Assembly (NCBI RefSeq): GCF_018476525.1
Contig: NZ_JAHCST010000017.1
Coordinates: 43,456 to 107,455, forward strand
Source of the DNA: Acrocarpospora catenulata
GTDB taxonomy: Bacteria; Actinomycetota; Actinomycetes; Streptosporangiales; Streptosporangiaceae
Direction of reading: 5' to 3'
DNA length: 64,000 bases
How positions within the stretch are numbered: position 1 is the stretch's first letter; the number at the start of each line of letters is the position of its first letter. The translations under genes were made by a program, and so were the position numbers. The notes beneath the pieces are model-generated. The model ran no database searches. It saw nothing but the letters and a program-made list of their open reading frames with translations, and was not told where the DNA came from. Below are positions 28,701 through 37,274 of this stretch, piece after piece.

Positions 28701-29731
28701 CGCTGCTTTCCATCGCGGGGGTCTCCCGGAACTTCGGAGACGTGCAGGCCCTCGCCGACGTCACCCTCGACATCCGGCAGGGGGAGTTCTTCGCGCTCCT
28801 CGGGCCCTCCGGCTGCGGCAAGACCACGCTGCTGCGCATCCTGGCCGGGTTCGAGTTCCCCGACCGGGGCGCGGTCCGGCTGGACGGGGCCGACCTGCTC
28901 GCCCAGGCCGCGCACCGGCGGCCGGTCAACCTCATGTTCCAGTCCTACGCGCTCTTCCCGCACATGACGGTGGCCAAGAACGTGGCGTACGGCCTTGAGC
29001 GGGAGCGCCTGCCCCGGGCGGAGATCAAGACCAGGGTAAGCGAGGTGCTGGAGACCGTCGGGCTGACCGCGCTGGCCGGGCGGCGGCCCGCCCAGCTGTC
29101 CGGCGGCCAGCAGCAGCGGGTGGCGCTGGCCAGGGCCATCGTGAAACGCCCCCGGCTGCTGCTGCTGGACGAGCCGCTCTCCGCGCTGGACAAGAAGGTG
29201 CGGGCGGAGATGCAGCTGGAGCTGAAGCGGCTGCAGCACGAGGTCGGCATCACCTTCGTGGTGGTCACCCACGACCAGGAGGAGGCGATGTCGCTGGCCG
29301 ACCGCATCGCGGTGATGGACAGCGGCAGGGTCGAGCAGGTGGACGCGCCGGTGGCCCTCTACGAGCGCCCGCGCACCCGGTTCGTGGCCGACTTCATCGG
29401 GGCCAACAACCTCTTCCCCGGTACGGTCACCGGCGGCGGCTTCGAGGTGCCGGGCCTGGGCCCGCTGCCCTGCAAGACCGACCTGCCCAACGGCACGGCC
29501 GTGCTGGCGGTACGGCCGGAGCGGATCCGCCTGGGCGACCCCGGGCGGGGCGCCGCGGACGGGACCGTGGCGGACGTCAGCTTCTACGGCGGGATCTCGC
29601 ACATCGCGGTGGACGTGGCAGGGCACGACCGCAAGGTCCTGGTGGCCACCCAGGGGCCGGCCAGGATCACGCCGGGTGCGCAGGTCGGGCTGACCTGGAA
29701 CCCGGATGACGCGGTGCTGGTGCCTGCTTAG
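28697..29731 (+). CDS. potA: Polyamine ABC transporter ATPase, PotA type
   Basis: 344 residues: Walker A GPSGCGKT (36-43), Q-loop MFQSYALFPHMTV, signature LSGGQQQR, Walker B LLLLDEPLSALD and His switch VTHDQEEAM. A C-terminal TOBE-type domain (ANNLFPGTV ... VRPERIRLG) follows, the usual PotA length and layout. Its stop overlaps the convergent TetR gene by 4 bp. Confidence 0.9.
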   Translation: MTLLSIAGVSRNFGDVQALADVTLDIRQGEFFALLGPSGCGKTTLLRILAGFEFPDRGAVRLDGADLLAQAAHRRPVNLMFQSYALFPHMTVAKNVAYGLERERLPRAEIKTRVSEVLETVGLTALAGRRPAQLSGGQQQRVALARAIVKRPRLLLLDEPLSALDKKVRAEMQLELKRLQHEVGITFVVVTHDQEEAMSLADRIAVMDSGRVEQVDAPVALYERPRTRFVADFIGANNLFPGTVTGGGFEVPGLGPLPCKTDLPNGTAVLAVRPERIRLGDPGRGAADGTVADVSFYGGISHIAVDVAGHDRKVLVATQGPARITPGAQVGLTWNPDDAVLVPA

Positions 29732-30387
29732 GCGTTGCGGGTGGCCGGGCGGCGGGCGGCCGTCGTCCGGTGCGGGACGGGGAGCGTCTTCAGCGGGTGG
29801 CCGGTGGCCAGGCGGGCGTAGTCGAGGATGAGCTCGGCCGCCTCATCCGGGCCGATGGTGTGGTGCCTGGCCACGATGCGGTAGCCGTAGGCGTCCTCCA
29901 GGGCGACCAGGTTCCGGCCGACGGTCTCGGAGTCCTGGATGAGGGTGAAGGCGCCCTGGGCGGCGCCGATCTCCAGGATGGTCTGGTACAGGGCCACCTG
30001 GCGGTCGAACAGGGTGGTGAGCAGGGTGCCGTAGACGCGGTTGCGGCCGGCCGCGCCGCCGAGCTCGCAGAGCAGGCGCACCCCGGCGTCGTCGGGCCCG
30101 GAGGGCAGCCCGGAGCGGATGGTGACGATCAGCTTCTGGGCCGGGTCGGAGATACCGTTGATCTTCTTCAGGCGCTGCTCGTAGAAGCGCTCCATGCCCG
30201 CGTGGTGCGCCTCGATGAGCAGGTCGCGCAGGTCCGGATAGTGGTAGAGCACCGCGCCCGAGGTCAGGCCGGCCTCCTCCGCGATCTGGTTCAAGTGCAC
30301 GCCCTCGGCGCCGTGCTGGATCATCGCCCGCCGCGCCGCGTCGATCAGCTCAATGCGCCGATCGGCCTTGCTCTTGCGCTGAGTCAT
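29728..30387 (-). CDS. TetR-family regulator of the polyamine genes
   Basis: 219 residues from ATG 30387. The DNA-binding N-terminus (AARRAMIQHGAEGVHLNQIAEEAGLTSGAVLYHYPD) is followed by a TetR-type ligand domain. It sits between the transporter and the divergent oxidase gene, with a perfect 16-bp palindrome in the shared promoter region, so it probably represses the oxidase/dehydrogenase operon in response to a polyamine or product. Confidence 0.85.
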   Translation of the reverse strand: MTQRKSKADRRIELIDAARRAMIQHGAEGVHLNQIAEEAGLTSGAVLYHYPDLRDLLIEAHHAGMERFYEQRLKKINGISDPAQKLIVTIRSGLPSGPDDAGVRLLCELGGAAGRNRVYGTLLTTLFDRQVALYQTILEIGAAQGAFTLIQDSETVGRNLVALEDAYGYRIVARHHTIGPDEAAELILDYARLATGHPLKTLPVPHRTTAARRPATRNA

Positions 30388-30456
30388 GGCACCAACCCCG
30401 TCTGAACGATCTCGCAACTAGTGTCGCAGGTATTGACGTAGTAACTCGATACGTAT

Positions 30457-30472
30457 TTGAATCACGATTCAA
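30457..30472. promoter_or_regulatory. Palindromic operator in the TetR/oxidase gap
   Basis: TTGAATCACGATTCAA has perfect 7-bp arms around AC and lies 5 bp before the oxidase ATG and 70 bp from the TetR start. A half-site-like GAATCATCGTGAA occurs at 27013-27025, before the PotB gene, so one regulator could act on both. Confidence 0.65.
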
Positions 30473-30477
30473 CAAAC

Positions 30478-31881
30478 ATGGGGTTGGTGGACACGGTGAT
30501 CAAGGATGCGGCACCCCGGGTCTTCTGGACGGACTGGACGCTCTGGCCGGATGGTCAAACTCCTGCGGAATACCCATCTTTGGAGCGTCGTACTACCGCC
30601 GATATCCTGATTGTTGGATCAGGTTTCACCGGGCTCTGGGCCGCGGTACTGGCCAAGCAGGAGAATCCCGGGTGCGACGTGGTGCTGACCGACGCGCAGA
30701 CGCTCGGGTTCGGGGCCACCGGGCGCAACGGCGGGTTCATCTCCGACTCCCTCACCCACGGTCTGGTGCACGGCGCGCACCGCTGGCCGGGGGAGCTGCC
30801 GCTGTTGCTCGCCCTCGGCCGGGAGAATCTGGCCGAGATCGCGGCCTTCGTGGCCGAGCACCGGATCGACGCCGACCTGCGGCTGGTCGGCAAGACCAAC
30901 GTGGCCGTGCTGCCGCACCAGGTGGACGAGCTGCGCCAGACCGAGAAACTGCACCGGGAGCACGGCGAGGACGTGAGCTTCCTCGGCCGCGAGGAGATGC
31001 GCGCCGACGTCGCCTCGCCGACCTACCTGGCCGGTCTGCGCATCCGCGGCGCCGGCGGACTGGTCGATCCGGTACGGCTGGCCGTCGGCCTGCGCCGGGT
31101 CGCGGAGGGCCTGGGGGTGCGCATCTACGAGAACACCCCGGTCACCCAGCTGGAACGTGCCACCTCCCGAGTCCTAGCGAAGACGGATAAATCGGTATTT
31201 GATGCTGGTCAGGTGTTGCTGGCCACCAACGCTTTCCCGGGGCCGCTGCGGCGGTTACGCCACTTCGTGCTGCCGGTCTGGGACTACGTCCTGGTCACCG
31301 AACCCCTCGACGCCGAGCGCCGGGCGGCGCTGCGCTGGCCGCAGGCACAGGGCATCACCGACGCGGGAAACCAGTTCCACTACTACCGGCTCACCCGCGA
31401 CCAGCGCCTGCTCTTCGGCGGGTACGACGCCGTCTACAACTTCGGCGGGGGCGGCTCCGAGCAGCGGGAATCCTCGCACCGGATGCTGGCCGAGCACTTG
31501 TTCACCACCTTCCCCCAGCTGGCGGGGGTGCGCTTCACCCACCGCTGGGGCGGCATGATCGACTCCACCAGCCGGTTCACGCCCTTCTTCGGCACCGCCA
31601 TGGGCGGGCGGGTGGCCTACGCGCTGGGCTACACCGGCCTGGGCGTGGGCGCCTCCCGGTTCGGCGCCCTGGTCGGCCTGGACCTGCTGGCCCGCAGGAC
31701 CACCCCCAGGACCGGGCTGCGCATGGTCCGCCGCCACCCCGTGCCCTTCCCGCCCGAGCCGCTGCGCTGGCCGGTGGTCGAGTTCACCCGCCGCGCGCTG
31801 GCCCGGGCCGACGCCAACGGCGGACGGCGGGGGCCCTGGCTCCGGCTGCTCGACCGGTTCGGCATCGGCTTCGACAGCTGA
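30478..31881 (+). CDS. FAD-dependent amine oxidase, gamma-glutamylputrescine-oxidase-like
   Basis: 467 residues of the DAO family. The FAD-binding site IVGSGFTGLWAAVLA (Rossmann GxGxxG) is near residue 45-60, then GFGATGRNGGFISD, and a C-terminal FAD-contact YALGYTGLGVGASRFG. This matches PuuB-like oxidases that deaminate putrescine derivatives to aminoaldehydes. Its neighbours import polyamines and oxidise aminoaldehydes, supporting that role. ATG 30478 is the likely start; TTG 30457 is an alternative and would place the operator inside the gene. Confidence 0.83.
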   Translation: MGLVDTVIKDAAPRVFWTDWTLWPDGQTPAEYPSLERRTTADILIVGSGFTGLWAAVLAKQENPGCDVVLTDAQTLGFGATGRNGGFISDSLTHGLVHGAHRWPGELPLLLALGRENLAEIAAFVAEHRIDADLRLVGKTNVAVLPHQVDELRQTEKLHREHGEDVSFLGREEMRADVASPTYLAGLRIRGAGGLVDPVRLAVGLRRVAEGLGVRIYENTPVTQLERATSRVLAKTDKSVFDAGQVLLATNAFPGPLRRLRHFVLPVWDYVLVTEPLDAERRAALRWPQAQGITDAGNQFHYYRLTRDQRLLFGGYDAVYNFGGGGSEQRESSHRMLAEHLFTTFPQLAGVRFTHRWGGMIDSTSRFTPFFGTAMGGRVAYALGYTGLGVGASRFGALVGLDLLARRTTPRTGLRMVRRHPVPFPPEPLRWPVVEFTRRALARADANGGRRGPWLRLLDRFGIGFDS

Positions 31882-31913
31882 GCACCACCCGCACAAGGTA
31901 AGGAACCACCCTG

Positions 31914-33311
31914 ATGACCATCCTCATCAACCCCGCCAGCGGCGAACCCGTTGACGAGATCCCGGACAGCAGCCCCGCCGACGTCGCTCGTGCCGTACAG
32001 CGCGGGCGGGAGGCGTTCCGGCAGTGGCGGGACACCACCCCCGCGGAACGGGCCCGGCTGCTGCTCCGGCTGGCCGACCTGGTCGAGGAGCACGCCGAGG
32101 AGCTGACCGAACTGGAGGTGGCCGAGACCGGTAAACCGGCCGCCGTGTTCCGGGACGGCGAGCTGCCGTTCGCGGTGGACAACCTGCGCTACTTCGCGGG
32201 GGCCGCGCGCTCGCTGGACGGCACCGGCGCGGGCGTGCTCAGCTCCGGCTACACCTCGGCGCTGATCCGGCGGCCGATCGGGGTGGTCGGCTCGATCGCG
32301 CCGTGGAACTTCCCGTTCATCATGGGCGTCTGGAAGGTCGGTCCGGCGCTCGCCGCGGGTAACGCCGTGGTGATCAAGCCTGCCCCGAACACCCCGCGCA
32401 GTACGCTCCGGCTGGCCGAACTGCTGGCCGAGGCGGGCGGGCCCGAGCACCTGCTCCAGGTGGTGACCGGCGGCGCCGAGATCGGCCAGGCCCTGGTCAC
32501 CGACCCCGGCGTGGACATGGTCGGGGTCACCGGCTCCACCGCCACCGGGCGCGCGGTCATGCGCGGCGCGGTGGACGGGTTGAAGCGGGTACACCTGGAG
32601 CTCGGCGGCAAGGCCCCCGCCCTGGTCTTCGAGGACGCCGACCTGGAGGCCATGGCCTTCGGCGTCACCATGGGTGCCACCTACAACACCGGCCAGGACT
32701 GCACCGCCGCCACCCGCGTCTACATCGCCAGATCCCGGTACGCGGAGGCGCTGGAGGCCCTGGCCGCGACCATGGAACGGGTGCGCCCCGGCGACCCCTG
32801 GTCCGCGGAGACCGACATCGGCCCGCTGATCAGCCGGGCCCACCGGGAGCGGGTGCACGGCTTCGTCACCCGGGCCTCCGGCCGCGTGGTGCTGGGCGGC
32901 AAGCCGATCGAGGCGCCCGGCTTCTTCTACCCGCCCACGCTGATCGCCGACGCCGAGCAGGGCAGCGAGATCGTCCAGGGCGAGGTGTTCGGCCCGGTCC
33001 TGGTGGCGCTGCCGTTCGACGGTGAGGAGGAGGCGGTCCGGCTCGCCAACGACACCCCCTACGGCCTGGCCTCCTCGATCTGGTCGGCCGACGTGGCCAG
33101 GGCGCTGCGGGTGGCCCACCAGCTGGACGTCGGCGTCACCTGGATCAACGACCACCTGCCCATCGCCTCCGAAGCCCCGCACGGGGGCGTGAAGGGCAGC
33201 GGCTTCGGCAAGGACATGAGCCAGGAGGCGGTCCACGAGTACTCGGTGGTCCGTCACCTCATGATCAAACACGCCGCCCCCGAACCGAAGGACTCCTTCC
33301 GCCCGGCCTGA
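31914..33311 (+). CDS. Aldehyde dehydrogenase (aminobutyraldehyde-type)
   Basis: 465 residues with the full ALDH set: APWNFPF, VIKPAPNTP, GSTATGR, ELGGKAP with Glu229 and the nucleophile Cys263 in NTGQDCTAATR, and EVFGPV. It is 32 bp behind the amine oxidase, so it probably oxidises the 4-aminobutyraldehyde-type product to GABA or its gamma-glutamyl form with NAD. It ends the putrescine degradation unit. Confidence 0.87.
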   Translation: MTILINPASGEPVDEIPDSSPADVARAVQRGREAFRQWRDTTPAERARLLLRLADLVEEHAEELTELEVAETGKPAAVFRDGELPFAVDNLRYFAGAARSLDGTGAGVLSSGYTSALIRRPIGVVGSIAPWNFPFIMGVWKVGPALAAGNAVVIKPAPNTPRSTLRLAELLAEAGGPEHLLQVVTGGAEIGQALVTDPGVDMVGVTGSTATGRAVMRGAVDGLKRVHLELGGKAPALVFEDADLEAMAFGVTMGATYNTGQDCTAATRVYIARSRYAEALEALAATMERVRPGDPWSAETDIGPLISRAHRERVHGFVTRASGRVVLGGKPIEAPGFFYPPTLIADAEQGSEIVQGEVFGPVLVALPFDGEEEAVRLANDTPYGLASSIWSADVARALRVAHQLDVGVTWINDHLPIASEAPHGGVKGSGFGKDMSQEAVHEYSVVRHLMIKHAAPEPKDSFRPA

Positions 33312-33313
33312 TA

Positions 33314-33341
33314 CCCATTAAGGGAAAAATCCCATTAAGGG
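33314..33341. repeat. Two copies of CCCATTAAGGG
   Basis: Exact 11-bp copies at 33314-33324 and 33331-33341, 6 nt apart, each a small CCC-ATTAA-GGG dyad, 3 bp after the dehydrogenase stop. Role unknown; possibly transcript 3'-end structure. The rest of 33342-33483 has no supported gene. Confidence 0.45.
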
Positions 33342-33483
33342 GTATGTGTCCCTTCTGCTCCATTGACAGTGATTCGGCCCGGGAACAGGCTGGCGCCACG
33401 TGCCGGACGCACGCGGCCTCGATCGGCTTCAACGCCCAACGCGACAACTTCATCCTCAACAACGGCTGGAGGCTGATACCCAC

Positions 33484-33517
33484 GGCGCCGGGCGACCGCG
33501 AACGGTCACCCGGCGCC
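33484..33517 (-). terminator. Terminator of the MoxR-VWA operon
   Basis: GGCGCCGGG-c-GACC, a GCGAAC loop, then GGTC-a-CCCGGCGCC form a 13-bp stem with one mismatch, 11 bp beyond the last stop of the minus-strand operon. No T-run. Confidence 0.7.
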
Positions 33518-33528
33518 GACCGTCGCCG

Positions 33529-36162
33529 TCAGCCGGCCGTCAGCACCCCCGCGACGGCCTCGCCGGTCTGGGGATGCGCTGCCAGCAGCGCCGCCACCTC
33601 ACCGCTCGGGCCAGCGACCGGAACCGCCGCACAGCCCAGCAGCTCCGCCACCGCCGCACCGGTCTCGTGATGTACGGCCAGCAACTCGCTGACCGGCCCG
33701 GAAGCGGGCCGCGCGACCGCCTTCCTGGGCGCCCGAGCCAGCCAGGGCGGCGTGAAGGAGTCCACGTCGGCAAGCAGGGCGGGGAAGGTTCGCCCCGCCT
33801 CCCGCACGAGCACCGGCACCAGCTCAGGCGCCTGGTCACGCAGGGTCGTGATCAGCTTCGGCAGCCAGGGCAGCAGCACGCTGTCGGGAAGCTGCCCGAA
33901 CGCCCTGGACAGCACCTCGACCACGAACGGCGCCAGTGCGGGCGCGGACTCCAGCGCCTGGACGAATCCGCTGACGTACTGCGGCACCGACGGCACCACC
34001 AGCGGGTTGCCGAGCAACTCGCCCACCCGCTCGCGCAACTCGGCCATGCTCAGCAGCCCGAGCTGGAAGCGCGCCGTCCACAGCAACGCCACTTTGGCGG
34101 GGGCTTCGGGGTGTGACTGCTGGACGGCCAGTTCGAGCTGGGCCCGGTCGCAGCCCAGCGACAGCGCCAGGCTCTCCATCGTGAACAGGAACCCGAGCAT
34201 CGCGCCCACCTGGCGCACCCCGGTCTCCTCCTCCACGAAGGCGGTGGGCAGCAGCGTGCAGTAGTGCGCGTACCCGGTGGTCACGAACGACTTGGCCCAC
34301 GCGGGCAGCTCCGGTTCGACGGCCCGGTGGTGCGCGAGCAGCCGGCGGATGCGCCGCAGCACGTCCGGCGCGTCGTCCACGGTTCGCTCGCCCGCCAGCA
34401 GTTCCACGGCCCGGGCCCCGAGCTCCTCGGTGAGGCGCCGACTGCCCAGGTAGAGGATGGCGTCCTCGACCGCGTCCAGCGCGGTGGCCGCGGTGGCCTT
34501 CTCGTCCCAGCAGGCGCGCCGAAGCCGCTGCTCCAGCACCTGCTCGATGGTGACGCCCTCGTAGCCGAGTTCGATGATCGAGCGCTGGTTGCGCCCGATC
34601 GCCAGGTCCCAGCTCTCCTGATGGGAGCGCTCGCCCAGCCTCCGCGAGCCCATGATGGGCCGCACGGCGTCGCCCGGCAGCAGGCGGCGCAGGATCCACA
34701 GCAGGTGGGAGCAGGGTTCCAGCTCAGGGTGGGCGTCGAGGTCGATCAGCGCCCGCTGGATCGTCCGCTTCTCCAGGTCGAGCCCGAGCGGCTGGAGCCG
34801 GTCGAGTACGTCGCGGGCCAGCGGCGGGAGCGAGTCGTAGCCAACCTGGCCGATCTTGTCGCCGCCGAGCAGGATCTCGCAGAGCCGCCGCACGTCGCGG
34901 CGGCCGGGCACGACATCCTTCTCGATGCAGGTGACCGCCGCGTCCTGGAAGTCGTACGGCGTGGGCCGCTTCCTGTTGCGCATGCCCGCGAGCAGGATCG
35001 AGGTCTCGTAGACCGCGATGGCGTCGGCGGTACTGGCCAGATATCCGTTCCGGCGGGCCAGCCTGACGATCTCCACACACCAGCCGAGCAGCTCCGCCTC
35101 GTCGAAGCCGTCCAGGGAGGGCGGCTGGGTGAGGAAGCCGGACAGCCGGTCCTCCGTCTCCCCGGGCGCGCTCGGCGGCAGGTCCGTGCGCGTGCTCTTC
35201 CCACCCAGCTTGTACGGCGTGAGCCCACTGCGCCTGACCGACTTGCTCCAGGTGGCCGCGGCGATCGAGACCGAGCCGGGAGCCAGCCCGAACTGCTCCT
35301 CGATCGCCGAATGGCTGGCAGGGATGAGCCCGTAGAGCCAGGTGGTGGCGGTGCGCGGACTGATGTCGAGGCGCTCGTCCAGCACCGGGCTGGCAGCGTG
35401 GAAGGCCCCGCACACGTACAGGCACTGGGCAGGGTCGGTGCCCGTCGCGGCCAGGTGCTCGCGCATCCTGGTCCACATGTAGCGCTCGCGATCCTCGTCC
35501 ACCTCGTTGCCCTGGGGATTGAGCCGGCGGAAGAGGCTGCCGATGAGCACCATGACCTGGCGGTAGGTGGCGTAGTCCGCGCCGGACAGCGGCTGCTCGA
35601 CGTACTGGTCCCACCACTCCGACCAGTGCCGCACCTTGCCGTGGTGGAGCAGGTGCTCCTCCAGCGCGGCGAATCCGGGCCGCAGATCGCCGATCTCGAT
35701 GCCGACGTCGGCCGCGGCGCCGGCGCGCGGCTCCCACTGGAAGACATGGTCGACCGACCGGTCCACCAGGACGATCTCCACGCCCGGCGTGTCGAGGGCG
35801 TAGGCGATGGCCTGGTATTCCGCCGAGGACTCGGTGATGGGCGCGATCACGCTCAGCGGTGCCCAGTCGGGCGGGAAACCATCGATGTCCGAGGCGAAGG
35901 CCTGCAACGCGACCGGCAGCCTGCAGTTGCGCAGCTCCTCCAGCACCGGCCGCAGGTCCTCGCAGAGCTCCAGGTAGATGACCTTGGGCTGCTTCTCTCT
36001 CAGCCGTCTGACCATCGCCAGCGCGGAGGCGGGCGAGTGATGGCAGACGGGGAAGATCTCCACGTCCGTCTTCAGCGCCTGCTCGACGTCGTCGACCAGG
36101 CCGTCGCCGAAGGCCGCGGCGGCGCTGGCGAGTTGCTCGCGCAGGGGATCGAAGGGGCTCAT
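33529..36162 (-). CDS. DUF5682 protein with TraB/ChaN-like N-terminal motifs
   Basis: 877 residues, last gene of the five-gene operon. The N-terminus reads EIFPVCHHSPASALAMVRRL ... KVIYLELCEDLRPVL with His41/His42 and Glu65, and CGAFHAASP comes near residue 255. This order resembles the 'GTxHxS ... VELxxxR ... GxxH' pattern of the TraB/TIKI/ChaN superfamily, whose members are metal-dependent hydrolases or haem-binding proteins (my inference). The remaining ~600 residues are helical and repetitive. Its ATG overlaps the MoxR stop (ATGA). DUF5682 proteins regularly accompany MoxR and VWA genes; the function is not established. Confidence 0.8.
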   Translation of the reverse strand: MSPFDPLREQLASAAAAFGDGLVDDVEQALKTDVEIFPVCHHSPASALAMVRRLREKQPKVIYLELCEDLRPVLEELRNCRLPVALQAFASDIDGFPPDWAPLSVIAPITESSAEYQAIAYALDTPGVEIVLVDRSVDHVFQWEPRAGAAADVGIEIGDLRPGFAALEEHLLHHGKVRHWSEWWDQYVEQPLSGADYATYRQVMVLIGSLFRRLNPQGNEVDEDRERYMWTRMREHLAATGTDPAQCLYVCGAFHAASPVLDERLDISPRTATTWLYGLIPASHSAIEEQFGLAPGSVSIAAATWSKSVRRSGLTPYKLGGKSTRTDLPPSAPGETEDRLSGFLTQPPSLDGFDEAELLGWCVEIVRLARRNGYLASTADAIAVYETSILLAGMRNRKRPTPYDFQDAAVTCIEKDVVPGRRDVRRLCEILLGGDKIGQVGYDSLPPLARDVLDRLQPLGLDLEKRTIQRALIDLDAHPELEPCSHLLWILRRLLPGDAVRPIMGSRRLGERSHQESWDLAIGRNQRSIIELGYEGVTIEQVLEQRLRRACWDEKATAATALDAVEDAILYLGSRRLTEELGARAVELLAGERTVDDAPDVLRRIRRLLAHHRAVEPELPAWAKSFVTTGYAHYCTLLPTAFVEEETGVRQVGAMLGFLFTMESLALSLGCDRAQLELAVQQSHPEAPAKVALLWTARFQLGLLSMAELRERVGELLGNPLVVPSVPQYVSGFVQALESAPALAPFVVEVLSRAFGQLPDSVLLPWLPKLITTLRDQAPELVPVLVREAGRTFPALLADVDSFTPPWLARAPRKAVARPASGPVSELLAVHHETGAAVAELLGCAAVPVAGPSGEVAALLAAHPQTGEAVAGVLTAG

Positions 36163-37265
36163 GACAGGGTGGCGATCGCGTTCCGGCCGCCGTCGAGGAA
36201 TTCCTTCCACGAGCCGCCCTCGTCCTGCTTGCTGCGCGGCTCCACGACGCCATGCAGGTATTTGTTGAGGATGGCCAGGTCCTCCGGGCTGCGCCGGGCC
36301 AGCGAGCCCACCAGCGAGCCGGCCAGCGTGGCGGCCTTCAGCGTGCTGTCGCCGAAGAATCTGCTGTGCAGGATGGCGTCCTCCAGAACGCCGATCTGCT
36401 CGGCCGTGGACAGTGCCGACTCCAGCTTCTCGTCCTCGCCGGTGGCCGAGGCGGCGGCCGCTCGCAGGTCGGCGAAGCTCTGCAGCAGGATGTCCAGCAG
36501 CGTGGGCGGCAGCTCCAGGTCGATCTGGTGCCTGCGCAACAGCTCGGCCGTGCGGAAGCGGACGATCTCAGCCTCGCTCTTCTTGTTCGTCACCACGGGG
36601 ATGCGGACGAAATTGAAGCGCCGCTTCAGCGCCGAGGACAGGTCGTTGACGCCGCGGTCGCGGCTGTTGGCGGTGGCGATGATGGAGAAGCCGGGCTGGG
36701 CGAAGACGATGTTGTCGTCGTCGAGCTCGGGGATGGACACGTACTTCTCGGAGAGTATCGAGATCAGCGCGTCCTGGACGTCGCTGGTGGATCTGGTCAG
36801 CTCCTCGAAGCGGCCGATCACGCCGCGCTCCATGGCGGTCATGATGGGCGAGGGGATCATCGACTCCCGGGACTGGCCCTTGGCGATGACCATGGAGACG
36901 TTCCAGGAGTACTTGATGTGGTCTTCGGTGGTGCCTGCCGTACCCTGCACGACCAGCGTGGAGTTGCGGGAGATGGCGGCGGCGAGCAGCTCGGCCAGCC
37001 AGCTCTTGCCGGTGCCCGGGTCGCCGATGAGCAGCAGGCCGCGGTCGGAGGCGAGCGTGACGATGCTGCGTTCGACGAAGCTACGGTCGCCGAACCACTT
37101 CTGCGGGATCTCGCGGTCGAGGCCGTCGGAGCGCTCGGAGCCGAGTACGAAGATCCTCACCATGCGGGGGCTGAGCCGCCAGGAGAACGGCTTGAAGCCG
37201 GTGTCGATCGACTCGAGGTAGTCGAGTTCGTCGGCGTACTTGATCTCTGCGGGGGCGCGCAGCAA
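36159..37265 (-). CDS. MoxR-type AAA+ ATPase
   Basis: 368 residues: Walker A GDPGTGKS (81-88), an arginine-rich AAA+ core with IIATANSRDRGVNDLSSALKRRFNFVRIP (sensor 1 and finger region), and a C-terminal lid. MoxR ATPases work with VWA proteins as metal-insertion or remodelling chaperones. The start is TTG 37265 with AGGAGA 6-7 nt upstream. It lies 9 bp after the VWA stop and overlaps DUF5682 by 4 bp. Confidence 0.88.
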   Translation of the reverse strand: MLRAPAEIKYADELDYLESIDTGFKPFSWRLSPRMVRIFVLGSERSDGLDREIPQKWFGDRSFVERSIVTLASDRGLLLIGDPGTGKSWLAELLAAAISRNSTLVVQGTAGTTEDHIKYSWNVSMVIAKGQSRESMIPSPIMTAMERGVIGRFEELTRSTSDVQDALISILSEKYVSIPELDDDNIVFAQPGFSIIATANSRDRGVNDLSSALKRRFNFVRIPVVTNKKSEAEIVRFRTAELLRRHQIDLELPPTLLDILLQSFADLRAAAASATGEDEKLESALSTAEQIGVLEDAILHSRFFGDSTLKAATLAGSLVGSLARRSPEDLAILNKYLHGVVEPRSKQDEGGSWKEFLDGGRNAIATLS

Positions 37266-37274
37266 GGAAGTCTC

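Noticed and set aside
33344-33670. Plus-strand frame starting MCPFCSIDSDS, with CxxC and later Cys/His
   Set aside because: It runs through the operon terminator hairpin and 140 bp into the DUF5682 gene on the other strand, and the ribosome site is too close to the ATG.
34264-37221. 985-codon plus-strand frame opposite DUF5682 and MoxR
   Set aside because: Crosses two genes with clear motifs on the minus strand; no domain of its own.
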